This document shows, piece after piece, positions 26,313-35,286 of a stretch of DNA of 64,000 nucleotides. The notes beneath the pieces were generated by a model. It was not told the DNA's origin. It searched no databases and saw only the letters and a program-made list of their open reading frames with translations. The first letter of the stretch is position 1. Each line of letters starts with the position of its first letter. The translations under genes and the position numbers were made by a program. The DNA is from Methylomarinum vadi (lineage in GTDB: Bacteria; Pseudomonadota; Gammaproteobacteria; Methylococcales; Methylomonadaceae): NCBI RefSeq assembly GCF_000733935.1, contig NZ_JPON01000001.1:186001-250000 (forward strand). The letters run 5' to 3'.

Positions 26313-28393
26313 AAAGCTTGTTCGGACATATCAACAGGGATAAAAATGAACAGGAGCAGATGGATCCCGAAACGGTCAATTCCGGTCAGCAAGCAGGCGA
26401 ATTTGACGAAGCGCAAGCAAATGAAGAACAAAACCTTGAACAATCTTTTGCCGATGACGCGCCTCCCGCTACTTCCGATTCGGATGCAATGACCCAACAA
26501 GATGAAATGGTGCAGCCGGATGACTGGCATGGTCCGCGCTACTCGGTCGGGATCGACCTGGGAACGACCCATTGCGTTGTTTCGTATGTGGACCTGAAGG
26601 AAAGCGGCGACGAGATAGTGCAGGAAGTGATGCCGATTCCGCAGTTAACGCTGCCGGGCGAGGTCGAAGACAAGCTGCAGCTACCATCATTCTTATATTT
26701 GCCGCATGAGGCCGAAATCGCGGAAGGGTCGACCGCCCTGCCTTGGACAGCCAAGCCCGATCGTCTGGTAGGCGATATTGCCCGTAATCTGGGCAGTAAA
26801 ACGCCGATACGCCTCGTTGCTAGCGCCAAGAGTTGGTTGTGTCATGCCGGCGTCGATTGCAAAGAGGCGATTTTGCCGGCCGATGCTCCGGACGAGATCG
26901 AACGGGTCTCGCCGTATCTAGCCACCAAGGCTTATTTGCAACACATGCGCGATGCCTGGCATTACAAGTATCCCGACGCGCCGCTGGAACAGCAGGACGT
27001 CACGATCACCGTGCCGGCTTCATTCGATCCGGCGGCACGCGAATTAACCGTGGAGGCCGCGCGAGCGGTAGGCCTGGGACAGGCGATTTTGCTGGAGGAG
27101 CCGCAATCGGCTTTATACAGCTGGATCGAAAACAGCGAAGGTGATTGGCGCAATCATGTCAGTGTCGGCGATATCATTTTAGTAATCGATGTCGGCGGCG
27201 GCACCACCGACTTGTCATTGATTGCGGTGACCGATCGGGACGGTAATCTGGAACTGACCCGGATTGCGGTCGGCGACCACATCTTGTTGGGCGGCGACAA
27301 CATGGATTTGGCGTTGGCTTATACCGTCAAGGCGAAGCTGGAAAAAGACAGCGGTAAACGGCTAGAGCCTTGGCAGGTTCAGGCATTGACCCATGCATGT
27401 CGGGATGCCAAGGAAAAACTGTTCAACGATCCTGATATCGACAATATTCCTTTGGTGGTGGCTAGCCGTGGTTCTTCATTGATTGGCGGCACCTTGCGTA
27501 CCGAATTGACCCGAGAAGAAGTTAATCAGGTTTTGGTGGAAGGCTTTCTGCCCGAGGTTTCTGCGGCGGAACGACCGGTTTCAAGGCCGCGTTCCGGTTT
27601 GCGTTCGGCCGGTCTGCCTTACGCCCAGGATGCCGGCATCACTCGTCATTTAGCGGCTTTTTTGGCGAAGCAACTGAGCGCGACGGACGAGTTGAAGGAT
27701 ATTCAATTGCCGGAACACGCCAGTTTTCTGCATCCGACCGCCGTGTTGTTCAACGGCGGTGTGTTGAAAGCCGGCGTCCTGACCGAACGCCTGATGAAAG
27801 TGCTGAATTCTTGGCTGCAAGCCGAGCAGGTACCGGAAGCCCGCTTGCTGGAAGGTTCCGATCTCGATCTTGCGGTGGCTCGCGGGGCGGCTTATTACGG
27901 ATTCGTCCGGAAAGGCAAGGGCGTTAGAATCAAGGGCGGCACGGCCGCGTCTTACTATGTCGGCGTGGAAAGCGCAATGCCCGCCGTACCCGGCATGCCG
28001 CCGGAAATCGAGGCTTTGTGTATCGCGCCGTTCGGCATGGAGGAGGGCACCGAGGAAGAGTTGCCGGATGATGAATTCGGTTTAATCGTCGGTGAACCCG
28101 TCCGTTTTCGCTTCTTCGCCTCCAATACGCGGCGCGAGGATAGAGTCGGTACCCGTTTGGACTACTGGAACGAGGACGAGCTGGAAGAACTCGATGAAAT
28201 CGAAATCACCTTGCCGGAAGAAGGCCGCCGGGCAGGTGAAATCGTTCCGGTACATTTGTCCGCCGCGGTTACCGAGGTCGGAACGCTGGAGTTGCACGCT
28301 GTCTCGCAAAAGGATGATAAGCGTTGGAAAATTGAATTCGACGTCAGAGCGGGGGAAGATGAAGAAGAAGGAGCGGAAGAGGGAGGTGAATAG
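26309..28393 (+). CDS. Atypical Hsp70-family chaperone
   Basis: This 694-residue protein has an acidic, low-complexity N-terminal extension of about 75 residues. An actin-fold ATPase follows: phosphate-1 motif VGIDLGTTHCVVSYVDL (about residues 79-95), phosphate-2 motif VILVIDVGGGTTDLSLIAV near residue 290, and adenosine motif VLFNGGVLKAG near residue 480. The C-terminal region after about residue 540 is shorter and unlike the DnaK substrate domain, ending in an acidic tail (EEEGAEEGGE). No DnaJ or GrpE gene is adjacent; instead it follows the membrane-anchored DUF2760 protein with a 4-bp overlap. The client is unknown. Confidence 0.9.
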   Translation: MKSLFGHINRDKNEQEQMDPETVNSGQQAGEFDEAQANEEQNLEQSFADDAPPATSDSDAMTQQDEMVQPDDWHGPRYSVGIDLGTTHCVVSYVDLKESGDEIVQEVMPIPQLTLPGEVEDKLQLPSFLYLPHEAEIAEGSTALPWTAKPDRLVGDIARNLGSKTPIRLVASAKSWLCHAGVDCKEAILPADAPDEIERVSPYLATKAYLQHMRDAWHYKYPDAPLEQQDVTITVPASFDPAARELTVEAARAVGLGQAILLEEPQSALYSWIENSEGDWRNHVSVGDIILVIDVGGGTTDLSLIAVTDRDGNLELTRIAVGDHILLGGDNMDLALAYTVKAKLEKDSGKRLEPWQVQALTHACRDAKEKLFNDPDIDNIPLVVASRGSSLIGGTLRTELTREEVNQVLVEGFLPEVSAAERPVSRPRSGLRSAGLPYAQDAGITRHLAAFLAKQLSATDELKDIQLPEHASFLHPTAVLFNGGVLKAGVLTERLMKVLNSWLQAEQVPEARLLEGSDLDLAVARGAAYYGFVRKGKGVRIKGGTAASYYVGVESAMPAVPGMPPEIEALCIAPFGMEEGTEEELPDDEFGLIVGEPVRFRFFASNTRREDRVGTRLDYWNEDELEELDEIEITLPEEGRRAGEIVPVHLSAAVTEVGTLELHAVSQKDDKRWKIEFDVRAGEDEEEGAEEGGE

Positions 28394-28579
28394 TTCTTTT
28401 TTCGCTCGTTACTCGCGCCTTAATCGCACAAGGAGGTGCGCAGTCGTATCAGAGCATGATCGTCGCCATTAAGAACTGCATGATTGAAATTGCTTTTCCT
28501 GCGGCAAGATTTTATTGAATCTAGCGCTTGTGTTTGCAAAACTTTGTAATAAATTGCTTACAGAAATCCGGTCTGTTTC

Positions 28580-29104
28580 ATGTTGTTCCATTTGTTTGCA
28601 TTTTCGATTTTAGCCACTTTCACTAGCTTTATATCCGGCTATGCCTGTGAAAAATATGCCTGGACCGCTATGGCGGATTGGTTTTTTCTTGGCGGGACCG
28701 TTTGTCTGCTTATTATCTATGTCTCGATTTTTTTGGCCTTGACGTTTTGTGGCTTGAGAGCGATCTTCAACGGCTTACGGCAATATTTTTCACTAACCGA
28801 AAGTAACAAAAGAAAAGTTCTTTTTAATCAACTCAGGTTAAGGAATCTGGAACAGCGGCACCGCCTTGAAAAGCAGCAAATTGATTATCGTACAGCTCAT
28901 AGGCGTATTGCCCTATTCCGCAACAACAATAAAAAACATATTCGCTCCTTGTCGGACTCGATAACGGCAAACCTCGCTTCCAGACGAGATAGAATTCCCG
29001 CCGACACCTATCGATCATTGAAAAAATCAGTACACCAAAACTTCCGTGCGGAAAATGTAAAAGGCCTGCTCGAACTCCATTTGGAAATCATGTCTTTCCG
29101 TTGA
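28580..29104 (+). CDS. Hypothetical membrane protein with coiled-coil tail
   Basis: This is a 174-residue protein with two N-terminal helices (about residues 5-22 and 34-62). A long charged helical tail follows (about residues 72-174), including LRLRNLEQRHRLEKQQIDYR. I do not recognise it. It lies 9 bp before a second coiled-coil gene and about 190 bp after the Hsp70 gene, same strand, so the group may be one operon. A membrane anchor with a cytoplasmic coiled coil suggests a scaffold partner; that is inference. Confidence 0.7.
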   Translation: MLFHLFAFSILATFTSFISGYACEKYAWTAMADWFFLGGTVCLLIIYVSIFLALTFCGLRAIFNGLRQYFSLTESNKRKVLFNQLRLRNLEQRHRLEKQQIDYRTAHRRIALFRNNNKKHIRSLSDSITANLASRRDRIPADTYRSLKKSVHQNFRAENVKGLLELHLEIMSFR

Positions 29105-29113
29105 GCCCCGTTT

Positions 29114-29644
29114 ATGTCGACATTAAAACGCTGGAGCCATGAACTGATGGATTGCTTGCTGAAGGCCAAAGAACAGTATTTGCATTGGCAGTTACAGACT
29201 CATGATGAAAAAGCGCGGTTGAAAACGGCGCGAGCATTGTCCGAGCAGGAGCTACAAGCAAAGCTGAAAAAACAGCAATTGCTGCTCGAGCATGAGTTGG
29301 CCGTATTAAAGACCAAACATAAGACTGAATTGGACATGCTTAAGATTAAAAGCAGGCAGGATATCAGGGATTATCGCGAATATCTGCAGTCGCTGGATCA
29401 GTTGAAGATAACTATTGCCAATAAGTACAGCCATTTACCCGAAGCGATGACATTCATGATTCATCATCATGCTAAGCATTTATTGAATCAAATGTGGGAA
29501 AGCGATGACCTGCAGGAAAAAATCAACAAGGAATTGCAATTAATTCAATTCATGACCAGCATCAACGATGACATACGTGCGGCTACGGAAAACGAAACTA
29601 AGGAATTGTTACCGCTTAAGACCCTGGAATTACTCAACAAATAG
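29114..29644 (+). CDS. Hypothetical coiled-coil protein
   Basis: This is a 176-residue soluble, highly charged, leucine/lysine/glutamate-rich protein. A continuous heptad-like region covers about residues 15-95 (for example ELQAKLKKQQLLLEHELAVL). A hydrophobic patch TFMIHHHAKHLLNQMW lies near residue 115. I do not recognise a family. It starts 9 bp after the membrane coiled-coil gene and is almost certainly co-translated with it; the two may pair through their coiled coils. The region 29645-29890 after it has no convincing gene. Confidence 0.7.
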   Translation: MSTLKRWSHELMDCLLKAKEQYLHWQLQTHDEKARLKTARALSEQELQAKLKKQQLLLEHELAVLKTKHKTELDMLKIKSRQDIRDYREYLQSLDQLKITIANKYSHLPEAMTFMIHHHAKHLLNQMWESDDLQEKINKELQLIQFMTSINDDIRAATENETKELLPLKTLELLNK

Positions 29645-29890
29645 CTTGAAAGATACTGCCGCATCTAGTGTGTCAAGATGAGAGTAATTCACTTAATTGA
29701 TGCAGTTTGCATTCTGCTTTTCGCACCAATGGCACTAAGTTTCTTCAAACCAATTAACGGACATATTTCATTTGGTTTTAAGGAAGGGGTAGAATACGCT
29801 TCGGTCGCTTGTTGCGTAACGAGACAAGTAAAATACCGTTATTTATTGCAAATCGCATGTGATTTGTATGGTTAAAGGACTTTCGAATTA

Positions 29891-31972
29891 ATGAATCTTG
29901 AAGTTTTTTTGTCGTTGTTCAGCCTTTTGCTGATCTCTCTTGTCGTCTATATCCTGGCGCAAAAAATCCGCATTCCTTACACCGTGCTATTGGTGATCGC
30001 CGGTTCGTTATTGGTACCGATTTCGCAAATCGAGTTTTTCTCTTTCATCAATAGTTTTGAATTGACGCCCGAACTATTGTTCTTTGTCTTCCTGCCCATT
30101 CTGATTTTCGAGTCGGCCTATAATATCAAGATCAGCAATATGCTGAGTAACATCCGGGCGATCAGTTTGTTGGCGATCGTCGGATTGCTGGTTTCGACTT
30201 TTTTTATCGGTATTTTCGGCCATTTCTTATTTCAGGCCTTGGGTTTCGATGTGCCGATAATCGTCATGCTGTTGTTCGGCGCCATCATTTCCGCGACCGA
30301 CCCGGTGGCGGTACTGGCCTTGTTTAAGGAATATGGCGCGCCGCGACGGTTGACGCTGATCTTCGAAGGGGAGAGTTTGTTCAATGACGGAACGGCGTTC
30401 GCCATGTTTCTGGTGTTTCTGGAAATTTTGCTGCACGGCTATTCCGGCACAAGTTCGATCGTCGGCGGCTTGCTGAATTTCGTGATCATGGTATTCGGCG
30501 GCATTATCTTTGGCATGATAATGGGTTTCTTGTTCGCCAAATTGATCGAATGGGTCAAGGGGCACGAGCATCTGGAAATCACGATGACTTTATTGGTGGC
30601 CCATTTCACTTTTATCTTGACCGAAGTGATTTCCGAGCATTTGGTGGTTGCCGGGCAGCAGATTCACCTTTCGTCGATTATCGCGACCATGGTCGCTTCC
30701 ATGATCATCGGTAATTTCGGACGCTTTAAGATGTCGTTGGCCGTCGAGGGTTACATGGAGCGTTTCTGGGGCTATTTCGGCTTTATCACCAACTCGCTGG
30801 TATTCATTTTGATGGGATTGCTGTTCGTTGAGCAGTCCATCGACTTGCATGTCGCGATCATGCCGATCATCCTGTCCATCATCGTGGTCATGCTGGGTAG
30901 GGCGCTGGCGATATATCCGGTATTGGGCTTTTTAAATCTGACCAAAAAAGAAGAGCCGATCCCATTATCTTGGATGCACTTATTGTCGTGGGGCAGCCTG
31001 CGCGGTTCCTTGGCCGTCATCATGGTCTTGCTGATTCCGGATGACTTGTCATTGTCCAATTGGCACTTCCCATTTTCGATCAAGGATTTCGTTACCGCGA
31101 TTACGATCGGTTCGATTTATTTCACGTTGTTGGTCAAGGCGACCAGCATCGGCAAAGTGATGAACAAACTTGGTATCGATGCGTTGACCAATTATGAAGA
31201 AGTCAGCTATTACAAAAGCAAGGCACTGATTTTTGAAGAGGCTCAGAATACGCTCGATAAGTTGCTCGAGGATCAGAAAATCAGCGAAGAACAATACCGA
31301 GATCTGAAAAAATATTATCAGCAAAAACATGAAGCGGTTAAGCAGGAATATCAGAAGAAAATAGGTGACGACCGCGAGTTGACCGAAAACCTTTTACGCG
31401 TCTTCGTTCTGGGTCTGGAGAAGGCCGAGTTGAAGGAGATCTACCGCCGCGGCGAGATCAACGAGAAGGTTTACAAAAAAATCCTTAATCTGCTGGATAT
31501 TCAGATGGAGCGTGTCGAAAGGGGACGATCACAGTTGACTACGTTGCAAGAAAAATTCCCGGTTGACAGTATCGAACGCTTCATCAACGCGATCCGAAGA
31601 CTCTTGTTCATGCCTTCGCCGAATCTGCAGCCGCAAGAGTTGTATATTTATTACCGCACCCAATTCAAACTGCTGGAGATGGTGATTTCCCGCCTGGAAG
31701 GGCTGAACGATACCAGTTTGGTCGAGGTGTTCGACGATAAGGAAGCTTTGAATAAAACCATTGGACTATACAAGGCGCTAGCTGAGAACACCAAAAATAA
31801 TCTTGATCAAATGCTGGAAAACAACTATGAATTGCTGACCAATTTCAATGCGATTTCCGGCGAAAAGACATTGGCGGCAAAGGAATTGGAGACCCTCGAC
31901 CGCCTGAGCAAGAACGAGATTATCACCAGTAAGCTCTATATCATGTTGCATAACGAGTTGCGGAAAAAATAG
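29891..31972 (+). CDS. NhaP-type (CPA1) Na+/H+ antiporter with long cytoplasmic tail
   Basis: This 693-residue protein has a membrane domain of about 12 helices (residues 1-425) followed by a cytoplasmic helical tail (about 430-693). The CPA1 ion-site motifs are present: SATDPVAVLALFKEYGAP near residue 137 and FEGESLFNDGTAFAMF (with the ND pair) near residue 159. The TSLRGSL-like GSLRGSLAVIM follows near residue 370. The tail is charged and predicted coiled-coil (EEAQNTLDKLLEDQKISEEQ), probably regulatory. Expected to export Na+ (or K+) for protons. It sits downstream of the coiled-coil pair; a shared transcript is possible. Confidence 0.9.
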   Translation: MNLEVFLSLFSLLLISLVVYILAQKIRIPYTVLLVIAGSLLVPISQIEFFSFINSFELTPELLFFVFLPILIFESAYNIKISNMLSNIRAISLLAIVGLLVSTFFIGIFGHFLFQALGFDVPIIVMLLFGAIISATDPVAVLALFKEYGAPRRLTLIFEGESLFNDGTAFAMFLVFLEILLHGYSGTSSIVGGLLNFVIMVFGGIIFGMIMGFLFAKLIEWVKGHEHLEITMTLLVAHFTFILTEVISEHLVVAGQQIHLSSIIATMVASMIIGNFGRFKMSLAVEGYMERFWGYFGFITNSLVFILMGLLFVEQSIDLHVAIMPIILSIIVVMLGRALAIYPVLGFLNLTKKEEPIPLSWMHLLSWGSLRGSLAVIMVLLIPDDLSLSNWHFPFSIKDFVTAITIGSIYFTLLVKATSIGKVMNKLGIDALTNYEEVSYYKSKALIFEEAQNTLDKLLEDQKISEEQYRDLKKYYQQKHEAVKQEYQKKIGDDRELTENLLRVFVLGLEKAELKEIYRRGEINEKVYKKILNLLDIQMERVERGRSQLTTLQEKFPVDSIERFINAIRRLLFMPSPNLQPQELYIYYRTQFKLLEMVISRLEGLNDTSLVEVFDDKEALNKTIGLYKALAENTKNNLDQMLENNYELLTNFNAISGEKTLAAKELETLDRLSKNEIITSKLYIMLHNELRKK

Positions 31973-32039
31973 TGTTGTAACGTGGTTTCCCTCGTCAGAA
32001 GGAAAGTATTTTTCTGACCGTTCACACTGAGGTGGGTTG

Positions 32040-33160
32040 ATGCAAAAACACAAGCTTTATCGTTGTATCGCCTGCCTTCGGCCGATTCCCGCCAACGCCA
32101 AGATTTGCAGTCATTGTGGCACCCTCCAGAAGCCTTCCCTCTGGAGTAAAGTCGTCGGTTTTTTAAAATGGGTGGGCGGTATCGCCACGGTTATTTCATT
32201 GGCAAGTGCGGCCATTCAATTGAATTCGGTTGTCTCGGATATAAACGCCAAAAAACGGACGGTCGAGAGCTATACCGCCGCGGCGGAAAATGAATTTCGT
32301 TTCGGTGACTACGGCAACGCCCAATTACTGTTGAAAAAAGCTGTAGAATTAGATCCTTATTCCGATTCGGTGCAGCAATTGCAGGTTGATTTTCTATTAC
32401 ATGAAATCAGTCAGTACTATTTTACTTCATGGGGTGTCCAAGAAGTTTCAAAACTTCGTATTGGGTTGGACAATAAAGGATATCCTAATTATTGTTGGTA
32501 TCACTCAGGGGTTTATAAAAAAAGACTACAAACCTACTTTGCCGATTTTCACGCCAATGAACTGCTGGCCGTAGCCGCGGCGAGCTCCGAAAAAAGCCGT
32601 AAAGCGGATATCATGGCTCATATTGCCTGGTTGAATCTATTGACCGAAGGTAAAAAAGCAAACGAGGACATTAATAATTTGTTCATGGTAGCTCTTCGAG
32701 CCGATCCAGATAATGTTTTTGCTCTAGTAATGAGCAGTGCCTGGGAAGCACAAAGACCCCTACCTTCTGAGGAAAAATTAGCTTTGGCGCTGAACAATTT
32801 CAGTCGAGTTCGAACACCGAACAAAAGTTTGCAACTATGGTTATACGCGATGCAGTTCAAGATTTTGCATCAAATTGATTCGCCGGCGGCCTTTATCGAA
32901 AGCATTCGCTTGGCAATGGCGCCGGAGCAGAAACACCTTTTTCCAGAGGTCGCAATTGATCTTCTCTCTGCCATGGTAAGGCTCATATCTGGGGGACAAG
33001 AATTTGATCAGTCAGGGATAAAGCAACCAGTTTCATTGCTATTAAGCACATTCTCGGTAAATGAATTGACTGAATTTACCAAGTTTCTGTACGAGCGTGC
33101 CATAAGTTGCCAACCCGGACCGTGTTGCGGTCCAGATATATCCATCCAGGCTAAATTTAA
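32040..33160 (+). pseudogene. N-terminal part of a zinc-ribbon, TPR-like protein interrupted by an IS200 copy
   Basis: From ATG 32040 (GAGGTG ribosome site) a zinc ribbon RCIACLRPIP...ICSHCG opens the protein. A transmembrane helix follows (about residues 42-62) and then helical repeats resembling TPRs (residues 75-110 and 190-250). The frame is cut at about 33160 by the IS200/IS605 copy 2, after which it hits a stop in the element. The gene continues at 33748 in a compatible frame: removing the element rejoins the two parts without a shift under the target/end choices I tried. Function unknown; the whole protein would be about 530 residues. Confidence 0.8.
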
Positions 33161-33748
33161 TTATCCATCATAAGGTTTAAACCACCGGCTTTAGCCGGTC
33201 AGCTTTAGCTGCGATAATTTGCCCAAGGAGGTGGCGATGGACTATAGATACGGCAGCCATACGGTTTACCAAATTGAGTATCATTTTGTTTGGGTTACGA
33301 AGTATCGTTATAAAGTGCTGAAGGATGAAATAGCCGAACGAGTGAGAGACTTGGTGCGGCAGACATGCGAAGCCTTTGAGATACGGATTATCAAAGGTGT
33401 CGTGAGCAAAGATCATGTGCACATTTTGGTGAGTGCGCCGCCGACTATGGCCCCAAGCGAAATCATGAGGCGAATCAAGGGACGAACTTCGAGCTATCTG
33501 TTCGAAGAGTTCCCGCACTTGAAAAAGCGATATTGGGGTCGACATTTTTGGGCCCGCGGTTATTTTTGCGCCACAGTGGGGCAAATGACTGATGAGATGA
33601 TAAAGCAATATTTGGAGCATCACTTTGAACCTAATCCAAACGATAATTTCAAGATGGAGCCCGACTAAGACGCGTCGTTTAGTCGACGCGTATCCGGACT
33701 TTCAGTCCGTTATTGGAACCCACCCGCTTGAGCGGGTGGTTGTTTAGT
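33157..33748 (+). mobile_element. IS200/IS605-family element, copy 2 (inside a gene)
   Basis: A 592-bp repeat with the same sequence and hairpins as copy 1. It lies inside the zinc-ribbon/PDZ-like gene, in the same orientation as that gene. The left flank supplies TTAAT and no target duplication is seen, as expected for single-strand insertion by this family. Confidence 0.88.
33237..33668 (+). CDS. tnpA: IS200/IS605 TnpA, Y1 HUH transposase (copy 2)
   Basis: A 143-residue transposase with the same protein sequence as the copies at 19852 and 34566: HUH motif in KDHVHILVSAPP and catalytic tyrosine in IKQYLEHH. It starts at ATG 33237 after AAGGAGGTG. All motifs are intact, so this copy could be active. 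Confidence 0.92.
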   Translation: MDYRYGSHTVYQIEYHFVWVTKYRYKVLKDEIAERVRDLVRQTCEAFEIRIIKGVVSKDHVHILVSAPPTMAPSEIMRRIKGRTSSYLFEEFPHLKKRYWGRHFWARGYFCATVGQMTDEMIKQYLEHHFEPNPNDNFKMEPD

Positions 33749-34221
33749 TGTTTACACTTCTTGGCTTCTTTTATGAACAGAGCGGACAAAATCAGCTTTC
33801 CTTAGAGAACTACAAGCAATATCAACGTCTAGGTATACAGGTTGGCGGTTTTGTAAGCGACGAATTCGTCTACGCCGCTCTCCACCGCATCATGGCAACC
33901 AATCGAATCGAAGCATTTGATGCCGTCCTCGTTCGCCAGGATGATCCTCGGGGTCCGCTAAAAAAAGGCGATATCATCTTACGGCTTAATCAACAGAATA
34001 ATATTAACAGTCGATTAGTCAGGGATCTCTTTGTCGATCGCGATATAACTGATTATCGGGTAAATATTCTGAGAAACGGAGAAATACTGGAGATGGCGAT
34101 TAATCATCCAATTCTATATATTCGTGATGTGGTTTTGCCAGCAGAAATTGCCTCAGCCGAAACCATGCCGCAACGGCGTCAGATACTTTTTCACGAATGG
34201 ATTGGTAAACTAGACGGCTAA
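33748..34221 (+). pseudogene. C-terminal part of the IS-interrupted gene, PDZ-like
   Basis: This piece begins LFTLLGFFYEQSGQNQLSLE (a TPR-like helix pair) directly at the right end of the IS copy and has no start or ribosome site of its own. It continues with a PDZ-like domain (about 80 residues: DAVLVRQDDPRGPLKKGDII, then LRLNQQNNI and VNILRNGE). The carboxylate-binding-type loop and the GP-L-GDIILRLN pattern suit PDZ modules. Together with 32040-33160 it would form a zinc-ribbon, membrane helix, TPR-like and PDZ-like protein. Confidence 0.75.
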
Positions 34222-34485
34222 GCTATTGTTCCAAGCAACTATTCACAGTTTGAGTGTTTTTGCGGCGTTTAGGGTAGGGTGTTTGTCTGGCAAAGAACGC
34301 GAAGAACCCATTCATGGAGGGAGCTTGACGACGACATTTGGCCGCCGAGGAAGGGAGAAATGCAGATTTTGCATGGCGCAAATCTACCCTGCCTTCGATA
34401 TTCTCGCTGAACACACCCTACGTTCTCTTGTATGTTCAAATTGCGAATGACTGTTCTTTACAGGTAAAGACTAAGGAAATGCAGA
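34222..34485. repeat. Intergenic palindromic repeat-like stretch
   Basis: No gene is evident. GGGTAGGGTGTTT near 34272 pairs with AACACACCCTACG near 34412, making an inverted repeat about 150 bp across. The centre (CATTCATGGAGGGAGCTTGA near 34311) resembles the CATGGAGGCTTTGCGACAGC segment in the palindromic element at 62330-62454, so both may belong to one dispersed repeat family. Confidence 0.4.
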
Positions 34486-35077
34486 TTAATTATCCATCAT
34501 AAGGTTTAAACCACCGGCTTTAGCCGGTCAGCTTTAGCTGCGATAATTTGCCCAAGGAGGTGGCGATGGACTATAGATACGGCAGCCATACGGTTTACCA
34601 AATTGAGTATCATTTTGTTTGGGTTACGAAGTATCGTTATAAAGTGCTGAAGGATGAAATAGCCGAACGAGTGAGAGACTTGGTGCGGCAGACATGCGAA
34701 GCCTTTGAGATACGGATTATCAAAGGTGTCGTGAGCAAAGATCATGTGCACATTTTGGTGAGTGCGCCGCCGACTATGGCCCCAAGCGAAATCATGAGGC
34801 GAATCAAGGGACGAACTTCGAGCTATCTGTTCGAAGAGTTCCCGCACTTGAAAAAGCGATATTGGGGTCGACATTTTTGGGCCCGCGGTTATTTTTGCGC
34901 CACAGTGGGGCAAATGACTGATGAGATGATAAAGCAATATTTGGAGCATCACTTTGAACCTAATCCAAACGATAATTTCAAGATGGAGCCCGACTAAGAC
35001 GCGTCGTTTAGTCGACGCGTATCCGGACTTTCAGTCCGTTATTGGAACCCACCCGCTTGAGCGGGTGGTTGTTTAGT
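34486..35077 (+). mobile_element. IS200/IS605-family element, copy 3
   Basis: A 592-bp repeat identical, as far as I can read, to the other two, sitting between the broken PDZ gene and the pyrophosphatase promoter region. Only 737 bp separate it from copy 2. All end hairpins are present. Confidence 0.88.
34566..34997 (+). CDS. tnpA: IS200/IS605 TnpA, Y1 HUH transposase (copy 3)
   Basis: A third intact 143-residue Y1 transposase gene, same sequence as copies 1 and 2, starting at ATG 34566 after AAGGAGGTG. Three identical copies within 16 kb point to recent transposition. Confidence 0.92.
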   Translation: MDYRYGSHTVYQIEYHFVWVTKYRYKVLKDEIAERVRDLVRQTCEAFEIRIIKGVVSKDHVHILVSAPPTMAPSEIMRRIKGRTSSYLFEEFPHLKKRYWGRHFWARGYFCATVGQMTDEMIKQYLEHHFEPNPNDNFKMEPD

Positions 35078-35286
35078 CAGTATTTTGTAAGGTTATGGGA
35101 AATCTCATTTTCCTTAACCGGGTGCTGAGAAATCCAGGACGGAGTTAGTTGATTTATTCAGAGCTTCCCTAACTCTTATTTACCGCCGGTCTATAATGAA
35201 AAGCGGGCTATTTACCTTTCAAGCTGGAACCGTTTCACAGCAACTAATAACCACAATGCTATTTAGAAAAATACCGGGGAGTTCGG

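Noticed and set aside
29678-29875. 65-codon frame between the coiled-coil gene and the NhaP gene
   Set aside because: There is no ribosome site, odd composition with many cysteines near the end, and no family resemblance; a short leader peptide cannot be excluded.
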